From: Gemmatimonadota bacterium | GTDB taxonomy: Bacteria; Gemmatimonadota; Gemmatimonadetes; Gemmatimonadales; GWC2-71-9 | Assembly: GCA_016713435.1 (NCBI GenBank) | Contig: JADJPD010000010.1 | Location: 62,001 to 126,000, forward strand | Length of the DNA: 64,000 bases | Reading direction: 5' to 3' | Shown here: in pieces, positions 16,744-25,009 of the stretch | How the letters are laid out: each line of letters begins with the position of its first letter | Position numbering within the stretch: position 1 is the first letter of the stretch | The notes under the pieces: model-generated | The model's database searches: none | What the model was told of the DNA's origin: nothing | Seen by the model: only the letters and a program-made list of their open reading frames with translations | Program-made: the position numbers and the translations under genes

Positions 16744-17295
16744 ATGACCCTCGAGCCCTCGATCCCCGACTACGCCCGCGGCCGCTGGTGGCTGTGGCGG
16801 CTGCCGCTGCTCCTGCTGCTCGCGGGGGACGTGCTGGGCCAGTACCGGGGGGGCGTCGAGGAGCCGACGCTCTTCTCGGGGATCACCTTCGGGGTGCACG
16901 AGTTCGGGCACCTCTTCTTCGCCTTCGGCGGGGAGACGCTCACCGTCCTCGGCGGCAGCCTCATGCAGCTGCTCATCCCGCTCGGGGCGGGCGCGCTGCT
17001 CTATCATCACCGGGATTACTTCGGCATCACCGTGGTGGGCCTGTGGCTGGCCTCGAGTCTCTTCGACATGGCCATCTACATCGCCGACGCGCGGAGCTTC
17101 GACCTCGACCTGCTCAGCTTCGGGGAGGAGGGTGGCCACGACTGGGCGTGGCTGCTGCAGCACTGGGGCGTGGTGCAGCACAATCTCGGCATCGCGAGCG
17201 CGGTGCGCGGCGTAGGGCTCCTCCTACTCGGGGCGTCCGTCCTCAGCGGTCTCTGGCTCTGCTACCAGATGTGGGCCGTCCCGCGGGACGGCTGA
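16744..17295 (+). CDS. M50B-like membrane protein with HExxH motif
   Basis: The 183-residue protein has an N-terminal anchor (about 18-31), then GVHEFGHLFF with His52, Glu53 and His56 at the edge of a membrane segment, as in the compact M50B-like zinc peptidase family. Three more hydrophobic segments follow; the conserved ASSLFDMAIYIADAR could supply the third metal ligand (Asp). A small site-2-type intramembrane protease, or a catalytically dead relative, is plausible. No PDZ or CBS domain is fused. It is followed 58 bases later by another membrane protein with its own promoter. Confidence 0.72.
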   Translation: MTLEPSIPDYARGRWWLWRLPLLLLLAGDVLGQYRGGVEEPTLFSGITFGVHEFGHLFFAFGGETLTVLGGSLMQLLIPLGAGALLYHHRDYFGITVVGLWLASSLFDMAIYIADARSFDLDLLSFGEEGGHDWAWLLQHWGVVQHNLGIASAVRGVGLLLLGASVLSGLWLCYQMWAVPRDG

Positions 17296-17299
17296 CGCC

Positions 17300-17327
17300 T
17301 TGACGGCCCCGGTCCCGAGGGTAGCAT
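17300..17327 (+). promoter_or_regulatory. Promoter for the membrane protein at 17354
   Basis: TTGACG (17300-17305), 16-base spacer, TAGCAT (17322-17327). The predicted start near 17334 gives a leader of about 20 bases with GGAG eight bases before the ATG. Confidence 0.5.
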
Positions 17328-17353
17328 AGCATTCCCCCTCTCCGGAGTCGCCG

Positions 17354-17917
17354 ATGGTCTCCCTGGTCCAGCTGTGGCTGCCCGTCCTGCTCGGTGCGCT
17401 CGCCGTGTTCTTCGCGAGCAGCCTGGTGCACATGGTGTTCAAGTGGCACAACTCCGACTACCAGCGCCTCCCCAACGAGGACGAGGTGCGCGCCGCCATG
17501 CGCAAGGGCAGCCCCGCGCCGGGCGGTTACGTCACCCCCTACTGCAGCGACATGAAGGAACTGGCCGACCCCGGGATGCAGGCGCGCTTCGCCGAGGGGC
17601 CGGTGGCATTCATCTATGTGCGGCCGAGCGGGCTGCCGTCCATGGGGCCGGCCCTGGGCCAGTGGTTCGTGCTGAATCTCGTGGTGGCGGTCTTCGTGGC
17701 CTACCTCGGCTCGCGCCTGCTGGCGCCGGGGACGCCGTACCTGCAGGTCTTCCGGGTGGCGGGCACCATCGCCTTCGTGGCGTACGCCATCGGGCACGTG
17801 AGCGACGGGATCTGGTACGGCCGGCCCTGGCGGGCGGTGGGGAAGGACCTGCTGGACGCGCTGCTCTACGCGCTCGTGACTGGGGGAGTCTTCGGGTCGC
17901 TTTGGCCAAAAGCTTAA
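17354..17917 (+). CDS. Conserved membrane protein, function unknown
   Basis: The 187-residue product has an N-terminal hydrophobic segment (about 5-28), a polar periplasmic or cytoplasmic region with FKWHNSDYQRLPNEDEVRAA and PGGYVTPYCSDMKE, and three C-terminal membrane segments (about 103-185) with a YAIGHVSDGIWYGRPW turn. I do not recognise a named family. The invariant-looking HMVFKWH and GGYVTP strings suggest a conserved family and not a chance frame. GGAG precedes the ATG. Confidence 0.75.
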   Translation: MVSLVQLWLPVLLGALAVFFASSLVHMVFKWHNSDYQRLPNEDEVRAAMRKGSPAPGGYVTPYCSDMKELADPGMQARFAEGPVAFIYVRPSGLPSMGPALGQWFVLNLVVAVFVAYLGSRLLAPGTPYLQVFRVAGTIAFVAYAIGHVSDGIWYGRPWRAVGKDLLDALLYALVTGGVFGSLWPKA

Positions 17918-17929
17918 GATTCGCGTCAT

Positions 17930-17935
17930 TACCTT
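17930..17935 (+). promoter_or_regulatory. -10 element TACCTT before the S46 peptidase gene
   Basis: TACCTT lies 43 bases before the ATG at 17979, in the only AT-richer stretch of the gap. It repeats the TACC(T/A)T form seen at 860, 13159, 31265 and 63349. No matching -35 at 16-18 bases. Confidence 0.35.
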
Positions 17936-17978
17936 TCCGGGCACTCTCCCGGTAGTCCCACCCTGAAACACGGACGTT

Positions 17979-20102
17979 ATGCGCCAGCTCCGTACCTGTC
18001 TGCTCGCGTTCCTGCTGCTCGTGCCGGTGATGGTGGCCGCGCAGGACCTGATGGACGGCGAGTACCCCGGGCTCGAGACGGGGAAGATGTGGACCTTCGA
18101 CGTGCCGCCGCGGCAGTACTGGGCCCAGCGGTACAACTTCTCGCCGAGCGACCAGTGGCTCGAGCACGTGCGGCTCTCCGCGGTGCGGTACGGCGGCGGT
18201 TGCTCCTCGTCGTTCGTGTCGGGCGAGGGGCTGGTGATGACCAACCATCACTGCGCCCGGTCCTGCATCGAGTCGGCCACCAGGCCGGGGGAGGACTTCC
18301 TCACCAACGGCTTCTACGCGGCGAAGCGCGAGGACGAGCGGGTCTGCCAGGGCCTGTTCCTCGACCAGCTGCAGGCGATCACCGACGTGACCGAGCGGGT
18401 GAGCCGCGCGGCCGCGCCCACGGCGGACGCCAAGACGGCGGCCACGCAGCGGACCAAGGTGATGAGGGAGATCGAGGACGAGTGCAACAAGACGGAAGCC
18501 GACGCCGCCTGCCAGGTGGTGACGATGTACCGGGGTGGGCAGTACAAGCTGTACCGCTTCCACCGCTTCAAGGACATCCGGCTGGTGTTCGCGCCCGAGG
18601 GGCAGATCGCCTTCTTCGGCGGGGACCCGGACAACTTCACGTACCCGCGCTGGAACCTCGACGTGTCGTTCGTGCGCGCGTACGTCAACGGCAAGCCGGC
18701 CGAGACGCCGCACCACTTCACCTGGAGCCGGAACGGGAGCCGCGAGGGGGACCTGACCTTCGTGATCGGCAACCCGGGCTCCACCGGCCGGCTCAACACC
18801 ATGAGCCAGCTCGAGTACCTGCGCGACGCGCAGTATCCGGCGCAGCTCGACCAGCTCCACCGCATGATCGAGGCGTTCAAGGCCCTCGGGGCCGCGGACA
18901 CCGTCCGCGCGAAGGCGCTCCGCAACACGATCTTCGGCCTCGAGAACACGCAGAAGGCCATCGGCGGCTACCAGTCCGGCCTGCTCGACCCGCGGCTCAT
19001 GGCGCGCAAGCGCGCCTGGGAGGGGGAGTTCCGGGGCAAGGTGAACGCCGACGCCACCCTGCGCCGCCAGTACGGCCGCGTGTGGCAGACGGTGAGCGAG
19101 ATCCAGGCGCGCCGGAAGGCCATCGACGTGCGCCGGCGCTACCACAGCGGCAACGCCTACGGCTCGCGCCTGCTCAACACGGCGCTGGCCACGGTGCGCT
19201 ACGGCGCCGAGACGGCGAAGCCGGACGCCGAGCGGCTGCCGGCGTACCAGGAGGCCAACAAGGCGGCCTTCGAGCGGAACCTGTTCGGCAATGCGCCGAT
19301 TGACGTGGTGCAGGAACAGGCGCTGCTCACGGCGTTCCTGACGGCCATGCAGCGGGAAGTGCCGGCCACCGACCCGGTGCTCAAGGCGTACCTGCAGGGC
19401 CGCACCCCGGCGGCCGCGGCGGAGGCCATGGTGAAGGGTGCCACGCTCACCACCGGGGACGCGCGCAAGGCGCTGGCCACGGGCGGGGCGGCGGGGATCG
19501 CCGGCTCCACCGATCCGTTCATCGCGGTGGCGCGGGTCATCGACCCGCTCGACCGTGCCCTCGTCAAGGAAGTGACCGACCTGAACGACCGTGAGGCGCA
19601 GGCCAACGAGCAGATCGCGCGCGCCTTCCTGGCGGTGTACGGCAGCAATGCCTCGCCCGACGCCACGTTCAGCCTCCGCATCTCGGACGGCGAGATCCGC
19701 CGCTACCCGATGAACGGCACCGTGGCCGCGCCGTACACTACCTTCGGCGGCCTGTACGAGCGCGCGTCGGCGTTCGGCGGGCAGCCGCCGTTCGACCTGC
19801 CGCCCCGCTGGCGGGAGCGGCGCGACTCGCTCACCATGGACACGCCGTTCAACGGCGCCGGCACCAACGACATCATCGGCGGCAACTCCGGCAGCCCGGT
19901 GATCAACCGGGACGCCGAGGTGATCGGGCTGATCTTCGACGGCAACATCGAGATGCTGCCCAACCGCTTCCTCTTCACCGAGCGCGTGGCGCGGTCGGTG
20001 TGGGTGGACAGCCGGGCCATCACGCACGCGCTGCGCCGGGTGTACGACGCGCACGCGCTGGTGGACGAGCTCGAGCGCCGGGGGGCCACGCCGGCGATGT
20101 AG
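17979..20102 (+). CDS. S46 dipeptidyl-peptidase, DPP7-like
   Basis: The 707-residue protein has a signal peptide (about 1-21) and the double-beta-barrel protease fold split by a helical insertion, as in S46 enzymes. His91 sits in MTNHHC and the nucleophile Ser637 in GGNSGSP. Eighteen residues after the Ser, at the position that is Arg in DPP11 and Gly in DPP7, this protein has Gly655 (IFDG). That predicts preference for hydrophobic or uncharged P1 residues over Asp/Glu. The enzyme removes dipeptides from N-termini in the periplasm and suits an organism that feeds on peptides. The neighbouring genes show no tight coupling. Confidence 0.93.
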   Translation: MRQLRTCLLAFLLLVPVMVAAQDLMDGEYPGLETGKMWTFDVPPRQYWAQRYNFSPSDQWLEHVRLSAVRYGGGCSSSFVSGEGLVMTNHHCARSCIESATRPGEDFLTNGFYAAKREDERVCQGLFLDQLQAITDVTERVSRAAAPTADAKTAATQRTKVMREIEDECNKTEADAACQVVTMYRGGQYKLYRFHRFKDIRLVFAPEGQIAFFGGDPDNFTYPRWNLDVSFVRAYVNGKPAETPHHFTWSRNGSREGDLTFVIGNPGSTGRLNTMSQLEYLRDAQYPAQLDQLHRMIEAFKALGAADTVRAKALRNTIFGLENTQKAIGGYQSGLLDPRLMARKRAWEGEFRGKVNADATLRRQYGRVWQTVSEIQARRKAIDVRRRYHSGNAYGSRLLNTALATVRYGAETAKPDAERLPAYQEANKAAFERNLFGNAPIDVVQEQALLTAFLTAMQREVPATDPVLKAYLQGRTPAAAAEAMVKGATLTTGDARKALATGGAAGIAGSTDPFIAVARVIDPLDRALVKEVTDLNDREAQANEQIARAFLAVYGSNASPDATFSLRISDGEIRRYPMNGTVAAPYTTFGGLYERASAFGGQPPFDLPPRWRERRDSLTMDTPFNGAGTNDIIGGNSGSPVINRDAEVIGLIFDGNIEMLPNRFLFTERVARSVWVDSRAITHALRRVYDAHALVDELERRGATPAM

Positions 20103-20125
20103 CCGGCCGGCTTCACACGTGCTTC

Positions 20126-20153
20126 ACGCGGCCCGGGGCAACCCGGGCCGCGT
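20126..20153 (+). terminator. Stem-loop with GCAA loop after the S46 gene
   Basis: 12-bp perfect inverted repeat (20126-20137 and 20142-20153) closing a four-base GCAA loop, followed by TGCGTTCC. It lies 24 bases after the stop. Confidence 0.6.
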
Positions 20154-20199
20154 TGCGTTCCGGGGGTCCCGCGCACTGGCGGCCCCGCGGGGCGCCGCC

Positions 20200-20205
20200 C
20201 ATTAT
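20200..20205 (+). promoter_or_regulatory. -10-like CATTAT, possible leaderless start of the hybrid kinase
   Basis: CATTAT ends six bases before the ATG at 20212 and there is no ribosome binding site, so the geometry matches the other leaderless candidates, although the hexamer is less typical. Confidence 0.35.
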
Positions 20206-20211
20206 TGCGGC

Positions 20212-23200
20212 ATGCCTCCCGCCTGGACCCGGGCCGCCGGCCGGGCCGCCCTCCTGCTCGGGTTCTACCTCGCCTCCACCGGGCTCATCATCGCCCTGGG
20301 GTCGTTCAGCGACGTCGCCGCCGTGTGGCTGCCCACGGGCGTCGGCGCGGTGGGCCTGCTGCTCTTCGGCTGGCGGTACTGGCCCGTGATCTTCGCCGGG
20401 ACGGTCCTCACCCGCGTCTGGGCCGGGTACGACCTGCTCTACATCCTCCCGCCCGCGATCGGGAACTCGGTCGAGGCGCTGGTCTTCACCGTGGGCTGCC
20501 GGCGGGCCGGGCTGGACCTGCGCCTGGCGCGCTTCCGCGACACGCTCATCCTCCTCTTCTCCGCGCTGGTGGCGGCCACCTTCAGTGCGTCCATGGGGAG
20601 CGTGGTGCCTGCCGTCCGGCACCAGGCGCCGGAGCAGCTGATGCAGGGCTGGTGGCAGTGGTGGGTGATGAACGTCCTCGGCCTGCTGGTGGTGGTGCCG
20701 GCGGTGCTCGGGTGGCGGGCCGACCCGCCGTGGGGCTGGCCCCTGGCGCGGGTGTGGCGCGCCACGTGGACCCTCGCCCTCCTCGGGCTGGCCACCGCCG
20801 CCTGCTTCTTCCTGCCCGACCCGCTCGGCCCGTGGGCCCTCCCGGTGATGGTGCTGTCGCTGGCGGTGGCGCTGCTGCCGGTGGCGCTGGTGGGCGTGCC
20901 GGGCGCCATCGGCGCGGTGTTCGTGATGATGGGGATCGTCTTCGCAGGCTCGGCCTTCGGGTACGGGCCGTTGCACGGCGTGGCGCCGGCGCTGCGGGTG
21001 CCGCTGCTGCAGGCGTACGTCTTCCTGGCCACGGCCACCACCTTCGTGACGGCGACGCTGCTGCACGAGCGCGCCACCGCCTACGGCGAGCGCGACCGCA
21101 GCGCCCGCACCACGGAGGCGCTGCTCGCCGCCCTGCCGGACATCGTGTACCGCATGGGGCGCGACGGCACCTTCCTCGACGTCCGGGTGCCCCCGGGTGC
21201 GCAGCCGGTCCTCCCGGTGGACCAGGTGCTGGGCCGGCGGATCACCGAGTACTTCAATCCCGAGCAGGCGCAGATGCACCTCGACGCCACGGTGCGGGCG
21301 CTCGACAGCGGCGAGGTGCAGTACCTCGAGTTTGCGCTCCGGCGGGGGCCGCTGCTGCGCTACCGCGAGGCCCGCTTCGTGCCGGCCGGCCCCGACGAGG
21401 TGCTGACGGTGGTGCGCGACATCACCGACCAGCGCCGCACGACCGCCCTGCTCGAGTGGCAGGCGGCGCTCCTGCGCCAGGTGGCGGAAGGGCGGCCCCT
21501 CGCCGACGTGCTGCGGGAGCTGGCCCTGGGCCTGGAGCAGCTCATGGAGGGGAGCGTGGCCACGGTCCTGCTGCGTGAGGGCGACCGGCTGCACCCGGCG
21601 GCCGGCCCCTCGTTCCCGCCCGAGATCGCCCGCGAGCTCGACGGCCTCCGGATCGGCCCCATGGCGGGCTCCTGCGGCACGGCCGCCTTCGAGAACCGGA
21701 CGGTCATCGCGGAGGACATCCACACCGACCCGCGCTGGGAGTCGTTCCGGGCGCTGTACGCGACCTCGGACCTTCGCGCCTGCTGGTCGGTGCCGATCCG
21801 CGACGAGGCGGGGCAGGTGCTCGGCACCTTCGCCACCTATGCCCGCGAGGTCCGGCGGCCGGCGGAGGGGGAGCTGGTGCTGCTGGAACGGGCCAGTGCG
21901 CTCGCCAGCATCGCCATCCAGCGGGAGCAGCGGGAGCGGGCCCTGCAGGCCGGGCGCGAGCTGGTGGCGTCCATCAACCGGAACATCCGCGAGGGCATCT
22001 TCCGCAGCAGCCCCAGCCTGGGCCTGCTGTACGTGAACCAGGCCTTCGCCGAGATGTTCGGCTACGCCTCCCCCGAGGAGGTGTGTGCGGTGGCGCCGGA
22101 GCAGCTCTACGCCCGCCCCGCGCGCCGGGCCGAGCTGCAGGAGCTCATTCGCGTGAGCGGCGGCTATCGCGAGGAATCGGAGTACCGCCGCAAGGACGGC
22201 AGTGTCTTCTGGGGCCTCACCACCAGCACCGCCATCCGGGACGCGGACGGCGAGGTGCTCCACTACGACGGCGCCGTCACCGACATCACCGCCCAGAAGC
22301 GGCTCGAGGCCGAGCTGCGGCAGGCGCAGAAGATGGAGGCGGTGGGCAAGCTGGCCGGCGGGGTGGCGCACGACTTCAACAACCTGCTCACGGCGATCGC
22401 CGGCTACGCCGAGTCGCTGCTGGACTGGGCCCCCGCGCCCGCCGCGCGCGAGGACATCCAGGAGATCATCACCGCCAGCGACCGCGCCGCCCGCCTCACC
22501 CGCCAGCTGCTGGCCTTCAGCCGCCAGCAGATCCTCACGCCGGAGGTGCTCGATGTGCGGGTGGTGGTCGAGCACCTCGGCGGGATGCTGCGCCGCCTCA
22601 TCGGCGAAGACGTGGAGTTCGTGGTGCAGCACGCGCCCGGCGAGGGCTGGGTGCGCGCCGACCGGGGGCAGCTGGAGCAGGTGATCCTCAACCTGGTGGT
22701 CAACGCCCGCGACGCGATGCCGGGGGGCGGCACGCTGACCCTCGCCACCCACGCCGTGGAGCTGGACGCCGGCGTGACGCACGAGTTCCCCGATGCCGTC
22801 CCCGGGCCGCACATCTGCCTCACGGTGCAGGACACCGGGACCGGCATGGCGCCCGAGGTGCTGAGCCGCGCCTTCGACCCCTTCTTCACCACCAAGCAAC
22901 AGGGCCAGGGGACGGGGCTCGGGCTCTCCACCGTCTACGGCATCGTGCGGCAGAGCGGCGGGAGCATCCGGCTGGAGAGCACGCCGGGCAGCGGCACCAC
23001 CGTGCGGGTGTACCTGCCCCGGCTCGCCGACGGCCCCGCCGGTGCCGTGCCCGGCGCCGCGCCCCTGGCGGCGGCGACCACCGGGACGGTGCTCGTGGTG
23101 GAAGACGAGGCACTGGTGCGGGACCTCATTGCCCGCACCATGCGGCGCGCGGGGTATCGCACCCTCGTGGCCCCGGATGGGCAGGAGGCGCTGGCCCTCG

Positions 23201-23457
23201 AGGCGGCCCATCCCGGCCGGATCGACCTGCTCGTCACCGACGTCATCATGCCGCGCGTGGGCGGACGGGAGCTGGCGGACCGGCTGCTGGCCCGGCGACC
23301 GGATTTGAAGATCCTGTTCGTCTCCGGGTATACCAACGAGTCCCCCGTTCCCGAGGCCCCGGCCGAGGGGCGGGCGTTCCTGCAGAAGCCGTTCACGCCG
23401 ACGGAACTGCTGGGCCGGGTCCGCGCCCTCCTTGCCCCGGAGCGGATGCCGGTGTAG
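20212..23457 (+). CDS. MASE1-PAS-GAF-PAS hybrid histidine kinase
   Basis: The ATG at 20212 gives 1081 residues and starts directly at the first membrane helix. The order is a MASE1 membrane sensor (about 10-290, eight helices), PAS (about 300-410), GAF (about 420-570, with GPMAGSCGTAAF), PAS/PAC (about 585-705), HisKA with His720 in GGVAHDFNN, HATPase (about 830-950) and a C-terminal receiver with Asp1010 in LLVTDVIMP. This architecture is typical of one-gene phosphorelay or CckA-like sensors; no separate regulator lies next to it, so the output must be encoded elsewhere. Ligand and target are unknown. Confidence 0.92.
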   Translation: MPPAWTRAAGRAALLLGFYLASTGLIIALGSFSDVAAVWLPTGVGAVGLLLFGWRYWPVIFAGTVLTRVWAGYDLLYILPPAIGNSVEALVFTVGCRRAGLDLRLARFRDTLILLFSALVAATFSASMGSVVPAVRHQAPEQLMQGWWQWWVMNVLGLLVVVPAVLGWRADPPWGWPLARVWRATWTLALLGLATAACFFLPDPLGPWALPVMVLSLAVALLPVALVGVPGAIGAVFVMMGIVFAGSAFGYGPLHGVAPALRVPLLQAYVFLATATTFVTATLLHERATAYGERDRSARTTEALLAALPDIVYRMGRDGTFLDVRVPPGAQPVLPVDQVLGRRITEYFNPEQAQMHLDATVRALDSGEVQYLEFALRRGPLLRYREARFVPAGPDEVLTVVRDITDQRRTTALLEWQAALLRQVAEGRPLADVLRELALGLEQLMEGSVATVLLREGDRLHPAAGPSFPPEIARELDGLRIGPMAGSCGTAAFENRTVIAEDIHTDPRWESFRALYATSDLRACWSVPIRDEAGQVLGTFATYAREVRRPAEGELVLLERASALASIAIQREQRERALQAGRELVASINRNIREGIFRSSPSLGLLYVNQAFAEMFGYASPEEVCAVAPEQLYARPARRAELQELIRVSGGYREESEYRRKDGSVFWGLTTSTAIRDADGEVLHYDGAVTDITAQKRLEAELRQAQKMEAVGKLAGGVAHDFNNLLTAIAGYAESLLDWAPAPAAREDIQEIITASDRAARLTRQLLAFSRQQILTPEVLDVRVVVEHLGGMLRRLIGEDVEFVVQHAPGEGWVRADRGQLEQVILNLVVNARDAMPGGGTLTLATHAVELDAGVTHEFPDAVPGPHICLTVQDTGTGMAPEVLSRAFDPFFTTKQQGQGTGLGLSTVYGIVRQSGGSIRLESTPGSGTTVRVYLPRLADGPAGAVPGAAPLAAATTGTVLVVEDEALVRDLIARTMRRAGYRTLVAPDGQEALALEAAHPGRIDLLVTDVIMPRVGGRELADRLLARRPDLKILFVSGYTNESPVPEAPAEGRAFLQKPFTPTELLGRVRALLAPERMPV

Positions 23458-23493
23458 CCATTCCGGACCAGGCACCTGATCGAGGAGGCACCC

Positions 23494-24939
23494 GTGAAGC
23501 AGGCATTCCTTCGCCGTTCGTGGCGGCTGGCCGGGACCGCGGCGCTCGCCGCGGCGACCGTGACGTGCGCCGTCAATCCGGTCACCGGCAAGCGCGAGCT
23601 GTCCCTCGTCTCCGAGGGCCAGGAGATCCAGATGGGCCAGGAGTACGCCAAGCAGGTGACGCAGGAGATGGGCGCGTACCCGGATTCGAGCGTGCAGCGC
23701 TACGTGCGCACCATCGGGCTCCGCCTCGCCAAGGCGTCCGAGCGGCCGAGCCTGCCGTGGAGCTTCACGGTGATCGATGACCCGCAGGTCAACGCCTTCG
23801 CCCTGCCGGGCGGGCCGATTTTCCTCACCCGCGGGATCCTGACGCACATGAACTCCGAGGCGGAGCTCGCCAGCGTCGTGGGGCACGAGATCGGGCACGT
23901 GACGGCGCGCCACTCGGTGCAGCAGATGACCCGCCAGCAGCTCTTCCAGGTGGGCCTCGTGGCTGGCGCCATCGCCAGCGACAAGGTGGCCCAGAACCTG
24001 GGGCTCCTCAGCACCGGCCTCGGCATCCTCTCCCTCAAGTATGGCCGCGACGACGAGACCCAGGCCGACGCCCTCGGCTTCCGCTATGCGCTCAACGACG
24101 GCTACGACGTCCGCCAGATGGTGGACATGTTCCGGATCCTGCAGCGCATTTCCGGCGGCGGCAGCCGGATCCCGGAGTGGCAGTCCACCCACCCCGATCC
24201 CGGCAACCGCATCGAGGCCACCGAGGCGCGGCTGCGCCGCGTCACCGTGCCGCTCGACGGCAAGAAGGTGGGCCGGCCCGAGTTCCTGGCCGTCATCGAC
24301 GGCATGATCTTCGGCGACAACCCGCGCCAGGGCTTCTTCAAGGACGGGCGGTTCAACCATCCCGACCTCGCCTTCTCCATCGACTTCCCGTCCGGCTGGC
24401 AGACGGTCAACCAGGTCTCGGCCGTGGCCGGCCTCTCCCCGCAGAAGGACGCGCAGCTCCAGCTCTCCCTCGCCGGCAAGGGCGACCCGGGCCAGACGCT
24501 GCAGCAGTTCCTCGGGCAGGAGGGGATCCAGGCGGGGCAGGCGCGGTCCACGAGCGTCAACGGCAATCCCGCGGCCATGGCACCCTTCAGCGCCCAGACC
24601 CAGGAGGGCCAGACGCTGAACGGCCTGGTGGCCATGGTGAGTTACGGGGGCAACACCTACCAGCTGCTCGGCATCACGGCGCAGCCCGCGTCGGCCTACA
24701 GCCAGGCGTTCCAGGGGTTCATCATGAGCTTCCGGCGGCTCACGGACCCCGCCGCACTCGGCATCAAGCCGGACCGGATCGACATCGTCAAGGTGCCGCG
24801 CGCCATGACGCTGGCGCAGTTCAACCAGCAGTATCCCTCAACCATCAGCATCGAGCGGCTGGCGCTGGTCAATGGCGTCGCGGACGGCAATGCGCCCATC
24901 GCCGCGGGCGAGTCGGTGAAGCGGGTGATCAACCAGTAG
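23494..24939 (+). CDS. M48 family metalloprotease with C-terminal LysM-like region
   Basis: The GTG start at 23494 is fixed by a strong GAGGAGG five bases upstream. The 481-residue protein has a signal or anchor segment (about 10-25) ending at Cys25, which only weakly fits a lipobox. The M48 domain follows with the zinc motif HEIGH at 131-135 and the distal glutamate in DETQADALG. A beta-rich domain (about 285-420) and a LysM-like end (VPRAMTLAQFNQQYPSTISI...ERLALVNG) complete it. Relatives such as BepA and LoiP act in outer-membrane protein quality control in the periplasm; this is the likely role. Confidence 0.9.
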   Translation: MKQAFLRRSWRLAGTAALAAATVTCAVNPVTGKRELSLVSEGQEIQMGQEYAKQVTQEMGAYPDSSVQRYVRTIGLRLAKASERPSLPWSFTVIDDPQVNAFALPGGPIFLTRGILTHMNSEAELASVVGHEIGHVTARHSVQQMTRQQLFQVGLVAGAIASDKVAQNLGLLSTGLGILSLKYGRDDETQADALGFRYALNDGYDVRQMVDMFRILQRISGGGSRIPEWQSTHPDPGNRIEATEARLRRVTVPLDGKKVGRPEFLAVIDGMIFGDNPRQGFFKDGRFNHPDLAFSIDFPSGWQTVNQVSAVAGLSPQKDAQLQLSLAGKGDPGQTLQQFLGQEGIQAGQARSTSVNGNPAAMAPFSAQTQEGQTLNGLVAMVSYGGNTYQLLGITAQPASAYSQAFQGFIMSFRRLTDPAALGIKPDRIDIVKVPRAMTLAQFNQQYPSTISIERLALVNGVADGNAPIAAGESVKRVINQ

Positions 24940-24946
24940 TCGCCCG

Positions 24947-25002
24947 CCGGGCAGCGCAAAGGGCCGCCTCCCGGTCGAGAGGCGGCCCTTTGCGCTGCCC
25001 GG
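24947..25002. terminator. Perfect 24-bp bidirectional terminator
   Basis: Arms 24947-24970 and 24979-25002 are exact complements with an eight-base loop; inside each arm lies AAAGGG/CCCTTT. It separates the M48 gene (plus) from the VWA gene (minus, stop at 25010). Confidence 0.8.
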
Positions 25003-25009
25003 CACCGGC

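Noticed and set aside
20113..24360. A 1415-codon minus-strand frame opposite the hybrid kinase and M48 gene
   Set aside because: Antisense to two genes with intact motifs; the composition is typical of a shadow frame.
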